DNA of 64,000 bases from Perca fluviatilis (taxonomy: Eukaryota; Chordata; Actinopteri; Perciformes; Percidae): assembly GCF_010015445.1 (NCBI RefSeq), contig NC_053126.1, positions 20,340,669-20,404,668 of the forward strand, written 5' to 3'. Below the pieces are notes generated by a model. The model ran no database searches and had not been told where the DNA came from. It saw only the letters and a program-made list of their open reading frames with translations. The position numbers and the translations under genes are program-made. Each line of letters begins with the position of its first letter. Within the stretch, counting starts at the first letter, position 1. Positions 17,064 through 32,000 of this stretch are shown one piece after another.

Positions 17064-20000
17064 ATGGAGAACCCAGTCCTGGAGCCCAGATCAGAGCGGA
17101 TTGCTCGCTATAAAGCTGAGAGGAGGCGAGAACTGGCCGAGCGCTTTGGCAACATGGAGGAGCTACCTTCCAAGTGGGTGAGGAGGGATGGGAAAGAGGT
17201 GCATGACCCAGCGACTCAAGCCCATAGAGGGAATTTGAACTCAGATGGCCTCAGTGAAAGAGTTAACGGCAGAGCGCGAGGGGTTACAAATGGATTAGAG
17301 GATCCTGCAGAGTCCAACAACTTGAGAAGGTGAGTCATGTCTGCAGTGGGGGGTGACTCGATTGAGTGCGTAAATAGTTTTTTTTCATGAAATCCAATAT
17401 TTATTTATTTTTAATGAAAAATCATATGTGAATTTATCCCTGTTTAATGACAGTGATCAGTGTTGTCTTCCAGCTGGAAACTCAACACATTTTGGGTGCA
17501 TACAATCTGTGTAAACATTATTTTAAACTATAATTTGATCACCATCTCTACACTCTGAAATATATACAATACTTAGTGGTTTGTCCTAAAAAATGTTTTT
17601 TTTTTTTTTTTTTAATTAGGTTACATATCAAAACATTTCCAAAAGTTTACAACGCAACGATTCATGGAGGTTTATACTACCAGTTTTTAAACTTGGTCTG
17701 CTTCTTACCAGCAACCTTTCACCAGCTCCAGATCCTTGACTTCACCAGTTGCTCTTTGTTACTAATTTAAACTGAGAGGTCTAAATCAGTTGGTCCCAGC
17801 AGGGAGTTTTAAAGCCAGTCTGATTCTTCTTTTGCATTTCATTGGTACTCTTCTAGCCTGACACTTTTTATGTGGTCTTGGTGCTATTACTTGCAGCTGG
17901 CAATATGAAACAAAGACCGGCAACCTCTTTAGTGTCAGAAAAAAAAGTACAACATTGAACCTTTCACTATTGGAGCTGCAAATTCTTTTGGCTACTCTTG
18001 TTGGTAAGGTTCGAGATTGCACTTTTCTTTCTAAGAGCGTTCCTCACCCCACACTTCCCCACCTGCATCCTCACTTCCTTCCCCCCGCTCCCACCCCCTC
18101 CAGGCAGGGTTCCCCGGACTCTGCCAGCATGCTGAGTGGGGAGGGGCACCTCGTTCCTCTTGGACTCGATTCCACACAGCTTCACACTCGAGTGTCGGTG
18201 GGCCAGTTGAGAAGTGCTCTTCTGCAGCAGACGGGGAGCGGAGCGCAGCCCGAGAAAGTGTAGGGTCACCTGCATGTGTGTGATCCAGACTGTCACTGTC
18301 AGCCTGTGTACCTCTGTGTCAATACTTGTCTTCGCATCAACATATCCTTCCCTTCCTTCCTCCTCCTACTTTGTGTGGACACCAGTTGCCCTGATGCTGG
18401 GCGAGCCACGTCCTCTCTGGACCTGGCTGTGAAGCCGGGCTCTGACGGGGGGCGGCGACGCACCCAGCGCTACCTCCCCGGCGGGTTAGGTGGCGGTCGC
18501 AAGACCAGCGAACGCTTCAGGACACAGCCGATCACAGCCAATGAGATGGAGGAGAGCCATGGGTAGGGGCTGTGTGCTGTGCTGTGGTGCAAGATGAAGC
18601 ACCTGGTTTGGTTTTTCCCAAAGAAGATACTGTTTGCAGTGTTTTGCTGACATATTTTTTAGTGTCATTTTGCCATTGAATTGTATAACATCTGGCAACT
18701 TTGAATAATGTCTTTTTTTAACAAGGCTTTCAAATTGCTGATGGTTTGAGTTTGATATTTGCTCTTCACTAATAAAAATGCAGTCACACTTGGCCTGCGG
18801 TATGACAGGTGCAGCACCTTTACATAAATGCCCACGGGCCGGGCGGTGTGGTTTGCATGTGTTTGTGCTCAGTCATGACCTCAACAGTGTTACTTTACCA
18901 AGCATGCAAATATGACAATATCTTAAATGTTTGGAGCTGCATACTGAAGCCCAAAGACAAGCATGTAGCAGGATCTGAAAAAAACGTGCACAGGAGCTGG
19001 AGATTTAAGTCCACATCACCTCCCTGTTCATATTTCACCTGGTGACTTCATGTTTTGCCTCTTTTCACTCTTCTAGCCTGTTGGACGCAGAGGAAGAGGA
19101 GAACTGTAAAGGTGAAGCTGTTTTCCTGCCACACTTTAATCAAACAGTTTGTGTAGAGACAAAAAACCTCTGTGTGTTACGCTGGCCAAAAGTGACACCG
19201 AGAGAGAGGTCACATTAGCATAATACTGATCACCACTGACAACACAATGATGTAAACACAATTATGGTAGGAGGGAAAGAGTTACATATCTCACATGAGA
19301 TATTAAGGGGCAGCAGAAGGAACATAAACACCAGAAAAATATGGCATTCTCTTCACACACTTCTTACAAAACAAATATTTGGCATGTGAGTCCAACTTGC
19401 ACAGTTGCTTCCACAAACACATTTAACAGCACATGGAATAAATCAGGTTATATTTATAGGCTCACAATGTTTAAACTCCTCTTTGACGACAGATTTACGT
19501 CTCACAAAACCCTGTGAGCAGGGGAGCTCTGCTAAGTCAGTCCCTCTCTTAATGTCGCCATAAAAAGATTACAAGCGCGTCTTTACAAAGATTGACCTAC
19601 TGAGAATTTCCACCACAACTACAAAAACAAGTAGCCATGTAAATCTAATTTCAGGCCATGTGTTTTCTGCCATCCACTTTACAATGTATTAACTCCACAA
19701 ATACAACATAATTTAAGGATTCATTAAGTCTCATCATGTCTTGATAGGATACTTGGTTAGCTACAGCCCTGCTTAAATAGTCTGTTATATACTTAGGCTA
19801 AAGTGTATACAACACTGTGTGGAACACTGTGTAATCAGTAACCAGTGTTACATTCTAATCCACTTACCAAGTGGAAAGTGACCAAGTTTAATTTAATAGC
19901 TATGAAGACAACATGTAGATTAATTGAAGGTACATTTCAAAATGGAAAAAAGAAATTATTCTTCACAACTGTCTGTGAAGGAAGTAGTACTCAGGTCATT

Positions 20001-23000
20001 TCCTCTAATAAAAGTACTGATACCACAGCATACGCTCCAAATAAAAGTCCTGCATTCAAAATCCTACTTAGTACAGAAGAATTATCCGTATCAAAATCCA
20101 AAGCACTGTAGTATTGTTAATACTGATGCATCAATGTGTAAGCATCATTTTACTGTTGAGCTAGTTTTAACTACTTTCTACAGTTAGATTGTTTAGCCCA
20201 GGCCACTTCTGAGCTATTTTGTTGATTTAAATCCAGATTCAAATTCAGATTCAATACTTTATTGCCATGCAACTATGTTGCTAGGAATTTGGTGCACTGT
20301 GCTCATTACACAAAAAGACAAACAAAACATTCATAGCAGGACAGTCCATACCCGTTAAAACACATGTAGACACATATAGACACAACCGCCCCCCCAAATG
20401 CAAACCAGTTATCATAAAAAAATATATATATAAAAAAATAAAGTGCCAGTGCTGAAAGGCACTCTACAAGTCAGTACAATGTAAGAGTTATCCAGCTCTG
20501 TGTCATGGTTGTGTGGGTAGTGTGTGCAGATGAACGGTGTTTGGCTTCCCTCTGTGGCGCCAGTGCACAGAGCTCCCCATGGAACGAAGCAGCAAAATGA
20601 CGCATTGCACATCATCTGATGGATTTTGGCAGACCTCTGTTCCTCCAGGCACGTTCATTTGCTCACAATGCCCACACAAAGATGACACAGAGCGGATTTT
20701 AAAATTGGCAAAGTATCCCTTTAATAGGTTAGCAAGGAAGAAAAGTTTTAACTATTTATTTTCTATTTTCTTTTTTTTCTTTTTTACTTTTCTCTAATTT
20801 TTTTTGTGCAAAAGATTGGATAATCTAATATAATAATAAAGTCTTTGGGACTCAAACATCAAAATCTAAAACGTGACTAAGGGACCCCAAACACTGCTTT
20901 TGTATAAATGTTTAACCATGTATTGTATTTTAAATAATCGTGTGTCTTATTATGTACAATCTTAATATGAAAAAAGACTAGCCAATATTGCTGTAAGATA
21001 AATATAGTGGAGTAAAAGGTTGAATATTTCCAGTTGAAATATCATGGAGTAGAAGTACAAAGTAACAGAAAATGGAAATACTCAATTTTGGTGCAATTAT
21101 CTCAAAATTAAGAAAATCTACTTTCCAAAATTGAGAATTCAGAGAATCACCGAAAATGACATAATTTTATCAGCCAGCATTTATTTGTTCGTCAGAGTTC
21201 ATTTCAAAGCCTGTTTGATCACCAGCAACTTCCTTAACTGATAACTGTCAGATAGTGTCTGAAGTGTGCGATGATGAATCACAAACTGTTCATGACATAA
21301 TGATGTGTGACCTAATGTCTTTTTCTTCTCGCAGCTGATGTGAAAACAGACGACCGAGCCAAAATGAGTGTGGCAGCCAAGATGTCTTTGTTTAAAGTGA
21401 GTCTATGTTTGTCTTGGCATTGCAAAAGGGTCCTTATTGCTGCCCAGGACCTGCTTTTTTTCTCTTATATGCTGTCTAATGCCTGCTGCTAAAAATGATC
21501 CGTGTCTGTGGCTACTCCCTGCTTCTCCATCTCATATGATGGAGGCGTGTATTTACGTAGTCACAGCTGAATAATTTAAGGTTTTCTGAAAGTTTACTCG
21601 TGACAATTAAGCTGCAATGAACTTGTCTAACCAGAATTTGCTGCCAGTATGTACTGCAAACTGAAATTCATCTAAATATAATGCTGATGTGAATTATGCT
21701 GGTGATAACTTGTCGAAATGTATTGAACAGCTAAAGAGAAAGCTCCATCCATCATCGACAGTCACCTCAGCTGCTCACCTTACAGTCTAAGACACATGGT
21801 GAGCCAGCGCTGAGCACGCAGAACATAAACCTGATCATGTTGAGGGATATGAATGGTCAAACAGGTGCAGTCTGATGCTACAGTGTGTCTGTTTGTACTT
21901 ATTAAAAGAAAGACTAAATTTATAGTGTGATAAAGACACAGTTTTTTGTCTCTATACAGAAGATGAAGCACATTATGGATTTCCCCCTCAACAGTTACAA
22001 TATCCATTCCTACATTTCACCACCTGCACACTTTTAGTCATGAAGCATCAGGTGAAAATGTGCCAGACACGGTATTACCATTAAAAACCTTAGCAGTGGT
22101 GTGTATAATTAGCCCGCTACTTTGTGGAGGCAGGCGGGGAGGTAACTGAAGCCAGCAGGGCTCTGGTTACACCGTGACCCGTTGGGCTGGCATTCTATCG
22201 ACGTAGCCAACACGCTCCACCTTAGAGCTAGCTGCTTTATTCACCGGCTATCCGACCCACTTCCCCTCCCTCCATCTGTTCATACAAATAGAACAGGAGA
22301 CATCAAGAGGGGAGAGTTTTCACTGCCATTTTTGTGGTCTCACTTATTACTTATTTAGCAGGCAGAGACTGACCTGAATGTTTGGGGTCCACCTGTGGAA
22401 GAGGAACAAATGTTATGGTTAGATGTCGTGTTGATATTGAAATGTTTCCCCGCCTCATCTGTAGGAGCTTGAGAAGTCTGCTGCCCCTGAGGCCTCGACC
22501 TTCCTGAAACCTCGCTCGGGCAGTGTCTCTCATGAGCGCAGGGTGCGCCGTGGCAACGACCATCGCTTTTTAACCCAGCCAATCACCTGTGAGGAAATCG
22601 TGGCAATCAGGTGGGGAAGCCTATAAGTGGCCAGATGAAAGGTGACTTTAGCTTCAGCGCTAGGAATACATACAGAGGCATATTTGGATTCTAAAAAGTT
22701 TGAAGCACAGTATTTTATTTATTTATTTATTTATTCGGGACAGTGCACATTAATGAACAATCTAACATTTCTGTACAGACTGTAAATGAGCCAGGTTATA
22801 GCATAAATGCAAATTTTCACCTGTAGTCCCGAGGCAGGAAGACAACATACAAGATAATGCAACACAAAAGAATATGATAATATACAATATCAATAAGAGA
22901 AACACATTAGCACACATTCAGAAACACATTAGCACACATTCAAATAATATATAAATAAACTTTATAAACTAATATTAGCATTAACACTATTTTAGACATC

Positions 23001-26000
23001 TGTTCCATTGTTGTTTTTTAGCTTAGCCATTTGGGGGATGAACTTTACGTGTTTAAAAAGCAAAGCTTCGAAGAGTAGCTGCTACATTGTTAGCAACTAA
23101 TTGGGATCCGAATAAAGCAAGAAAGCCAGCATTACTGTCAACAATGACATAAATATTTAAAATCTATAGTTACATTATTTTTTTAAAGGCTCATTCATTT
23201 CCTAAACCAGCTGGGCACTGTAGTTATTAGAAAACATTCCTAAAACAGAAGTAAATAGTGCATTTATTGGGGACTACTTTCAGTGGCGGAATGATACACA
23301 TTTGGTGCTGTGAATATTTTAGGCAGCAGGATGGTGTATGTGGGATTGATTCAAAATAAATGACAGTGCCCAGCATGTTTATGGTAATAAAGGAGCATGT
23401 CACTCAGTGCAACTGTGCAGCTTATTGGACAATGGCAGACAATATACTAGGCTACACAGGCAATACTTGTTAGTACGATAAATTCATTATTGGTTTTGTT
23501 CTTATCTTTTAATTATTAGCTTAAGTTTTTGTTAAGTGTGCTCATGTTTCCCTGCAGCGCCCCCAAACCAGCACCAACAGTGGAGTCCCAGTCTGTGCAG
23601 GCTGAGTCAGTGGAGGATGCGGATGAGAACTGCAAACTGAGCATGAGTGAGAAGCTGGCCCTCTTCAACAAACTGTCCCTGCCAGGGAGGCAAGGGGGCA
23701 GCCCCGCTGATGGCCCCCCAGAGAGACGAAGGCAAAAGGGGGCTCGGTACCGCACACAACCCATCACTGTGGAGGAGGTCAACCTGGTGAGTAGACGAGC
23801 CAAACCACCTCTTTTATACAAAAAATAACAGAAAAGGCAGACAGTCAACAAAAAGAAAGTCCTTTTAAAGAAGACAGTGATGCCTTTTAAGCTTCAAACT
23901 TGGTTAAAAAAGTTAATAAAACACCCTCTCAGAATATATAACTTGTTTCAAAAAATCTACTACATCTTAAACAATTATCTATACCTGTTTCTCACCCTTG
24001 TGCCTCGTCTCTGTTCAGCTCCAAGAAGGCCCCGTACAGCTTCCTGCATTCTATTTGTCCCCTCATCTGTCCGACAGACAGCAGGCCTCGTCTGTCAACC
24101 TAAAACCCAGTGAGATACGCCTTTCCAAGCAAAGACCTGACACCGGTCTTGTGCCTGGAGAGCCTAGTTGCCCTACCCAGCAGGGCCAGCAGGGCCTGCA
24201 GCGCCACGACTCTGAGCCCGTCTTGAGAGGAATCCTGAAGAAGAGTTGCTCTGGAGGATCAGAGTGGAGCAGGACGGATGGCGGTCAGATGGATACACCA
24301 ACCAGCCATGAACAGAATGGTGGAGGTTGTGAAGAAGCAGGGATACAAGGAAGGAGGGAGAACACAGAGCAGCAGGAAATGTCTGCAGCACCGCGGAGAG
24401 AGAGACGCAAGGCTTCAGGTGTGGAGGGAGGCTCGCTGACTGCCGCTCCCTGGAGGCAGAGGGCTCGAACCAGGAGGGAAACCATTGCCTGTACACCAAT
24501 AAGAGCCTTGTCAGAGCAGGACGCTCCTCAGGAGGAGAGGCCCTGCCAGATGAAGCTGCAGGAACAGCTGGTTCCCTCTGTGGAACACAGCTCAGATACT
24601 ACTGGGAGAGTTCAGTGAGTGTCTGAAATTACGTTAGATGGGCTGATACCTGCCTCATGATGAGGACAATTTGGGGGGAACATTGAGTACTTCATGTATT
24701 TGGTGCTGCAAGAATGATCAGATTTACAGATGTCACCAGCACAAACATCATCTCTCATCAGTTTTAGGATTCAAATTGAACTGAAATAAGTTTTTTTTTT
24801 GTATTTTGATATGTGTTGTGGTTCATATACTGTATATGTGATCTGTCTAAAAGGAAGCAGAATGAGGAAGAGAGTGTGAGGAGGATGAATGAAGAAACCC
24901 ACGCCATAGGACATATTCAAGTCACACTGGCAGATGACACCGTTAAACTGCAGGAGACAACCGACACCAGCAGAATTAAAGTAAGAAACAAAGACACGTC
25001 ACACTGTTAATTAATGTAAAGGTCTGTGATGACTTTGCAGAATCAGTAGTTGCTATGCCTCTTGTCTGTAAAGGGGAAACTATCTGCCTCTCCATAATCT
25101 CTAAGCCTTTCAGAGTCCAGTTTGGAGCCAGTGGGTTTTCGAGAGATATAAAGTTTAATTTCACTTTTCAACATCCCATTTTTGTCCCCCTCACTTTTAA
25201 GATTTAAGTTTGATTTACTTATTAAAATCTTTCTAAACTGAATATTTATACTGTCAATCTGCTAAAATCCAGTGGTGAGAAGAGAGATGTTGATAAAAAA
25301 CATATTGATATGTTGAGATCAGGCTACATAGACACTACTGTTCTACCCTCTGATCCTCTGATTGGTGGAAGTTGTACTTGCTCCCTGAGAGGAAGACCTG
25401 CATGAACTACTCCGAGAATAAAAATACTGCTAACTCTTCTGCACAGTTTTCATGTAAAACAAAAAAAAGTCATTAATCTAAAAATTGAACGTCAATCAAA
25501 GATAGATGACACTTCAAAGACACTTCTGAAACCAAACCTTCACACTTAATTTCATGTGTTGTGCAGAAATTACATGAACTTCAACTAGTGTTGACACAAA
25601 CACAAACTTTAATGTGCACAACATTAATACAGTGTATTTTAGAGTGGTCTGAAATTCCCACTTGCTTTTCTGAGTTCTTGGCTGTTGTTCTGTCAAATTG
25701 GGAAATTTGTCACTGCCCACAGGACCATTCCACCATATTCCAGATAACGATATACCCAAACATTAGCTGTTTTATGTTTTATGACATGACTTCTGTCATG
25801 TCATAAAAAAGAGAAACCTGTCCTTTTGGTGCGGTCACAGTTGCCTAAATGATTGAATGAAAGAGTGAGATAGATTCGGCTGACGACGCAGGGTAGCAAG
25901 ATTCCTGTCAGTATTATTTTCTTTTCAGGCATGCCTCTCCACTGGTATCAAGAAAATTATACTTAACATAACTTAACATGACTCGTAAAACAGCTTGAAT

Positions 26001-29000
26001 TACATTAGGAACCACTACAAAATGTCCACAGATAACTCTCTGGGAAAGCACGCTGGGCTTTGTGGTAAAGAATTGTATGTAGAGGTTGTTGGGTTCACTC
26101 TTCCTGCCATCCTCAAATCCAGAATGAGAAGAGGCAGGTGGTTAGATCTCTGTGTATTTGTTATTCCAATGTAACCAGATATAGCATCTCTTAGCAACAG
26201 CACTCTGTATTTGGTAGGTGCTAAATGTCTTGAGATCAGACTAAAGTTACTGGGGAATATCTCTAGACTAGTTAGTGTTTATGTACTGAGAAGGGTTTGA
26301 CTGTCTCAGAGCATTATGTGGAATGTAAACACACTGATTATTCTGGTGGTTGAATGTTGACCCTTTTATATAAAGATTTTTATAATCTCAGCTGCACTGT
26401 GGTGTGTGTGTGTGTGTGCATCTATGTGTGTGTATTCATTTTCCTTTCTTGTTCTGTTAGTTTCTGTGTGTACTCATAGCAACATTTTAATTTGTCATTT
26501 TCTTATTACCTACCCCCTGTTTCCCCATACTGCCCTCTGCAGGAAGGGACAGAAAACCTTTATGTGGAGAGTGTCAACCCTCAGTGCTGGGTAAGTCCTC
26601 CACTAATGCTTTGAAATGCATAGATTCTTCTAAATCTCCATAGTGAAGATTTTAGGCATTACTAATTTTACCATAGCTTTAGCGTGCCCCTCTCTCTTCT
26701 AATTCCTCTTCTCTCCCAGGAACCCGTCTTTGCCTCTGTCTATTCTAGCAGTACACCCCAATATATCATGTGTTTCAATCAGGTAATTGTCTGAGCCGCT
26801 GCATGGCAGATTAATGGCGCTTTTTTTTTTTTTTTTGGTTTGCAGTGTTTTGTATGCAGTGAAAAGTTTTGTCATCGCACAGTTTCACGTGGCTGTGATG
26901 TTTACAGATGTGTGAAGTTTCACTCGCGCTAACGAGTCGACTCTGTCGCCTGCGGAGTGTTTTTCTCTTCTGAAGTGATACATCGCAGTTTCCATTTTGT
27001 TTCTGTTAATCCTGTGCTTTTACTCTTTTAGTTCTCTCACACTTGTGGTTCATAATTTGTTTTTCTGTCAGACCTCCCCACTCAACCTTCCCAATTTGAT
27101 TTTTAACAACCTGCAACAATACTGGAGAAACTTGTTACAAAAAAGAGCCAAGTTCGAGTTTTATTAACATTATCAACACACATTCACACATTCATGTTTC
27201 CCATCAGTTACAAAAAAAAGAGGGATCAAACTTTATTCTTAATCGTCACATACACACAGTACAATGTATTGGAATTGTATTACTGCATTTAACCCATCCT
27301 AAGTATTAAGAGCAGTGGACAGCTATACATACAGCGTCCGGGGAGTGTCTTGCTCAGGGACACTTTGACATGTGGCAGGATGACCTGGGTTTGATCTGCC
27401 AACCTTGTGGTTGAGGGGCAACCATTTTACCTCCGGGCCACAAGCCACCCCATTCTGTTGCTCAAATGGGGTTTTTAGACACGAGTCTCTCCTATTGTAT
27501 TGACAGTATATTTATTTAATAAGTATTTTGGATTTGACTGATTAAGACTAAAACATCACATTTTACTTTTTTTCTTCTTTTTTAAAATTTTATTTATTTA
27601 TTAGGAAAATGCACATTAATCATTGTTGCTGTAAATGTGTAATGTAAATGTGCCATAATGACAAAATAGTACACAAAGCAACAGGAAGCAGCAAAACATT
27701 GATTTTATATATATATACAGAGCAGCATAAAATAATAAGACATAAAGTAAAATGTTATATAGAATAATAATAATAGAAACTGTGTGAAAGTTGTCATTTT
27801 CTTCCATGTCAAAGAAAGTCTGTACATCTTGTACTTTATGTGTTGTTTTGCTGCCTAAATACATTTTATATCTTGATAGCTTTGCTATCTTATTTGTTTA
27901 TTGTTCCTAAATATTCAGATTCATTCAACTTTTGTTCTGCATCATACAGTATTTTCCCCCTGATCATGCGCAGTCCCACTCTAAAGAGCTCACCTGTTAC
28001 CTTACTATCCATGTATTCTCTTTTCATCCTCAGACAAATCTGTCCTTTGAGGCACAAGAAGTCTCCTCTCCTACCAAGAACCAGATTCAGCCTCAGTGGA
28101 GACAGAAGGTGACGCTGGCCAGCATTTGATTAAATCTTTTAATATTTGTTGACGTTTTACGATCTACAGAAGAACTCATCTGTGTCTTACAATAACCCAT
28201 TTTGTTCTGGCTGTATAGTCTAAGGAAGTTGATGACGGGATGGACCAAGTCGAGGAATTGAATACAGAGCAGAAAAGGAAACAGCAAGAGGCTGGATGTA
28301 TGGCCAAGAGAGGTAAGTTGACTTGCTCTGGTTTACTCTCTACTCTAATTATCTGTCTTTACCTCAGGAGGTTTGTGTCTCTGACTTGTGCACTTTGTGT
28401 TTATAACCTGTTTCACCAGAATCAGACAGAAATGACACCTCTCATAACAAGGGACACTCCTCTGAAGCTCCAACATGCTCATATGAAGTTTAGAGCTGCA
28501 TTAGTTCATATGATGAAAACCAGTTTCTTGTTTGCTTTTCTCTAAATTGTTGCTCTATTTGCTTAACAGAGATCTCCATGCAGACTGGGATAGAGTTTGA
28601 AGGTAAGATCACTAAAGGCTCAGCGATATAAGTTGTTTATAGTTTTTTTTGTAAAGTATTTTAAGTTAACATTTCCTGTCCCGTCCCCCTGCAGCTCCAC
28701 AGGGCTCTCCGCTCTCAGTGGCTCCACATGAGGTGAAGGAGGAGACGCCTGTGGATGAATCAAACACGTTTGATGCTGGTTTCTACAGCGATCAGCCCTC
28801 TCCCTCCATCTGCGCCCCCCCACCCTCTGGAGATGTCGCTGCTGCTGAGAGTGAGCAGGACCTGGGTGTCCTCTGCCAGACCAACACACCCATGTGAGCC
28901 TGGTTTTACCACAGATTGTAAGATTATTGGCCTTTGCTATCGCTGTATTATAAATATCTAACAGTCAGGGATGTGGTAGAGGGACCCGTCTGTTTTTAGG

Positions 29001-32000
29001 TATTTCCTTTTGAACGGAATTTATAGTTATCTAACCAATAATCTATAGTATGCTTTAGTCTCTGACAGGTCCCAAAATTAACTTAATTTTGTGAGTAATT
29101 ATAAGTAAGTAATTATACAGTTCACTATCAGACCACTATCAGATATGTATAAAGCTTTTAAAAAGTGTTTTAAAAATGGTCCAAAAAATTTACTTATGGG
29201 CCAAAAAAGTCTTTGAAAAAACTAGAAATGAGGAGCTTTGTCTAAAAAATCGGAGTTATAAAATAAGGACTGAATCAGCCAATAGCCGGCCTCCAATGGT
29301 GATGTGTCACCATTGGCTACATGCACACCTTAATTTCTCTCCAAGATAGATACGCCTCAATATGTTGAAATACATATTGAACATTCCCCATGATCATAAT
29401 TATGTTGACAATATTAGATTTGGGAGATTATTTATTTATATAAATCTGTTAAAGAGGGATAGATTTGCAAATTTAAGTGATGATCATCTGTGGAGGTCCT
29501 ACATATTGTTTGTATATGAATCAAACAGATAATCAATTAACTGTTTGTGGTTTCCTGAAACAGAGACAAGTATATGTTTTTCCAGTGAGTCATGTCTATG
29601 TTTTCTTATTCATGGTTTCTTATTCAAATGCACCAAATTGTTTGTATTTCATAGCCCGGCCAATATGATAACTATTAACGCTGTGGTTTATGTGCTGAAT
29701 CCACCATGTCGTGATTTGGATGATTCCAACTCTTCCATGTTTATGGATATGGGAACAGACCTTGTATCTTTTTAAAGACTTGTCGTCATACATTTCCAAA
29801 ATATCTAGTCTTTGTTGGAAAGTGTAGCCTCTGCCTCTGGGCATGTGATACAGCCAACTGCTGGTGAATCCAAACAGGATTAGGGAACTTAAATCATTTT
29901 AAAACTGACTCAGAAATTATTGATGGCACTTGATTTCAGAGCTAAAAATAAGAGCAAAATGACTAAATGTTTGTGCACTAAGGACCAAAGTTTACTCTGT
30001 GCGGCTTTATGTATTCTGGCCCTGATCACACTGTCGTCACAGTGGTAGCAACATATCATTAGCTTTTTGATATAATAACTAATATTTACAGCAGATCCTC
30101 ATTGATACTGTCTATACGGTCTGTGTGAAGCTGTATTTGTCCTGTATGTGTGGTGCAGACTGACCTCAGCGGTAGCAGAGCACCGGCGGTCGGTGCGTCC
30201 GTCCCGTCGGACTCAGGGCTCCAGAAACCCTCTGAGGGCTCTCGCTGCCCGGGACGACATCAGGCAGGACTACATGGGAGAGAGAGTCAACACAGCTGCT
30301 GAGGAGAGCACCCAAGCAGAGAAGAGTGAGTGGGAATTTTTCCTCTTTTTTCATGTCCTTTCTTTTTACTTTGTCTTCCTTATTCAGCTTCCTTACCGTG
30401 TGTTCTTCCCTCCCCACAGAGTCCAAGAACTCCTCAGTGGCTGATTCACATCTTTCCAGATCAGAAGACCTTGTCTCTTCCTCAGATGCTACCAAGTCTT
30501 CTCCTCCCTTCAGCAGCTTGATGCTCATTCACATCAAAGGTCAGAAAAGATTTGCTTCATCTGTGTGCACGAGTGTCCTCATGATGATGTCTTTGTGTCC
30601 ATGTTTTTATATTAACTAGTGCCTGTGGTGACAGGTAGGCGGCATGTCCAGGTGCGTCTGGTGGAGCCCTCGGCGCAGTCACTGAACAGTGGAGACTGCT
30701 TCCTGCTGGTCACCCCGGAGCACTGCATCCTGTGGAGCGGAGAGTTTGCCAATGAACAAGAGAAGGCCAAGGTACCACCGAGGACAGTATCTGTGATGTT
30801 TTAATTTTCTAAGGCGGGGATCAAGACAGTATGTTGTTAGCATACGTTTACAGGATGCCAGGGTATCATGGTATAAGACATTTTGTGCCATGAAATGCGA
30901 ATTTGGTGAAACTGTTTAAAGATACTTTACTTGAAAATCATATGCCCAGATGCCAATAAAAAGTGTAACTATTTGATACAAATTCCACAATCACATTTTT
31001 AATTTCATGCCACATAATGCATAAAATGAGACGCCAAGGAGCATTTTGTGCATGGAATGCACTTTGCAAACATGCAGTAAAATATATTAACACTGTTTCT
31101 GGAGGTAGCACTGGCAATATTGATGCTTTGTGATGCTTTCTGCTCCCAGGTTACATAATGGACTGCATCCATGTTCTCCTTTATTATGCACATAATACAC
31201 AGGGTTTAGTAAGTTTACAATGGATTTCCTAAATTCCAAAATATGTATGTTTTGATTACTTTTACTTCAGTTACTTTCTGATAATTTTGCCATGTCGGAC
31301 ATTTCAAATGACGGAAAAAAAATGTTACAACATTTTGCAAAACTCGAGAAATTGAATTGAATTGCTGGGTTCGCAAATTCACTTTAAACTTTTCGGTATT
31401 ACGCGGAATTATGTGACACATCCTGTATTTTGATAGATGTCTATACACTACAGTTTCTGCAATCACACATATCAAAACTTGCAAGACTTGCAAATCTAAA
31501 TACTATGATGCCGCCATTTTTGGATGTTATCAAAATTAAGTATGATAGAAACATGAGCAGTAACAATATTACTGAAATACCTATTTGAGTCACAGCATCT
31601 GATGGGCCACAGAATTTGGTACAGCACCTGTTGCAAAACTATAGACCGTATGTGCAAAACCTTCTTAAGTGTCAGAAATCACAATGCCTTAGTGAAAGTA
31701 TTCTATTCTATTACTACATACAATAATTCCGTATGCGTGTTCTGCCGTGGTATTAGAAACTGATCTTTTTTTTCAGGCTTCTGAGCTGGCATCATCCATC
31801 CAGAGTCAGAGGGATCTCGGCTGTCAGGCCCCCCAGATGGTCCACCTGGAGGAGGGGCTGAACTGTGACAGCAGCCTAGCTGCAGACTTCTGGAGCCTTC
31901 TAGGAGGAAGGACACAATACAGAGGTTAGAGGTCAAAATGTCTGCTTCGTTAATTTCTCCCAGAGTAGATTAGATGTTTTAAAGACGACTGAGTTTTAAC

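Larger units (their letters stand above)
18386..23786 (+). other. svil-like TQPIT repeat region
   Basis: Three copies of R-(F/Y)-x-TQPIT lie at about residues 184-191 (exon 18386), 266-273 (exon 22465) and 344-351 (exon 23558). Copies two and three each follow a (K)-x-S-(V/M)-x-x-K-(M/L)-x-LF-(K/N) stretch (exons 21335 and 23558). The spacing is 82 and 78 residues, so the region looks like an internally repeated linear-motif array with no fold that I recognise. Confidence 0.6.

Noticed and set aside
29620..29844. Minus-strand frame starting [20 protein letters not shown]
   Set aside because: Starts like a helix-turn-helix domain but continues into low-information sequence; no supporting splice sites or family match.
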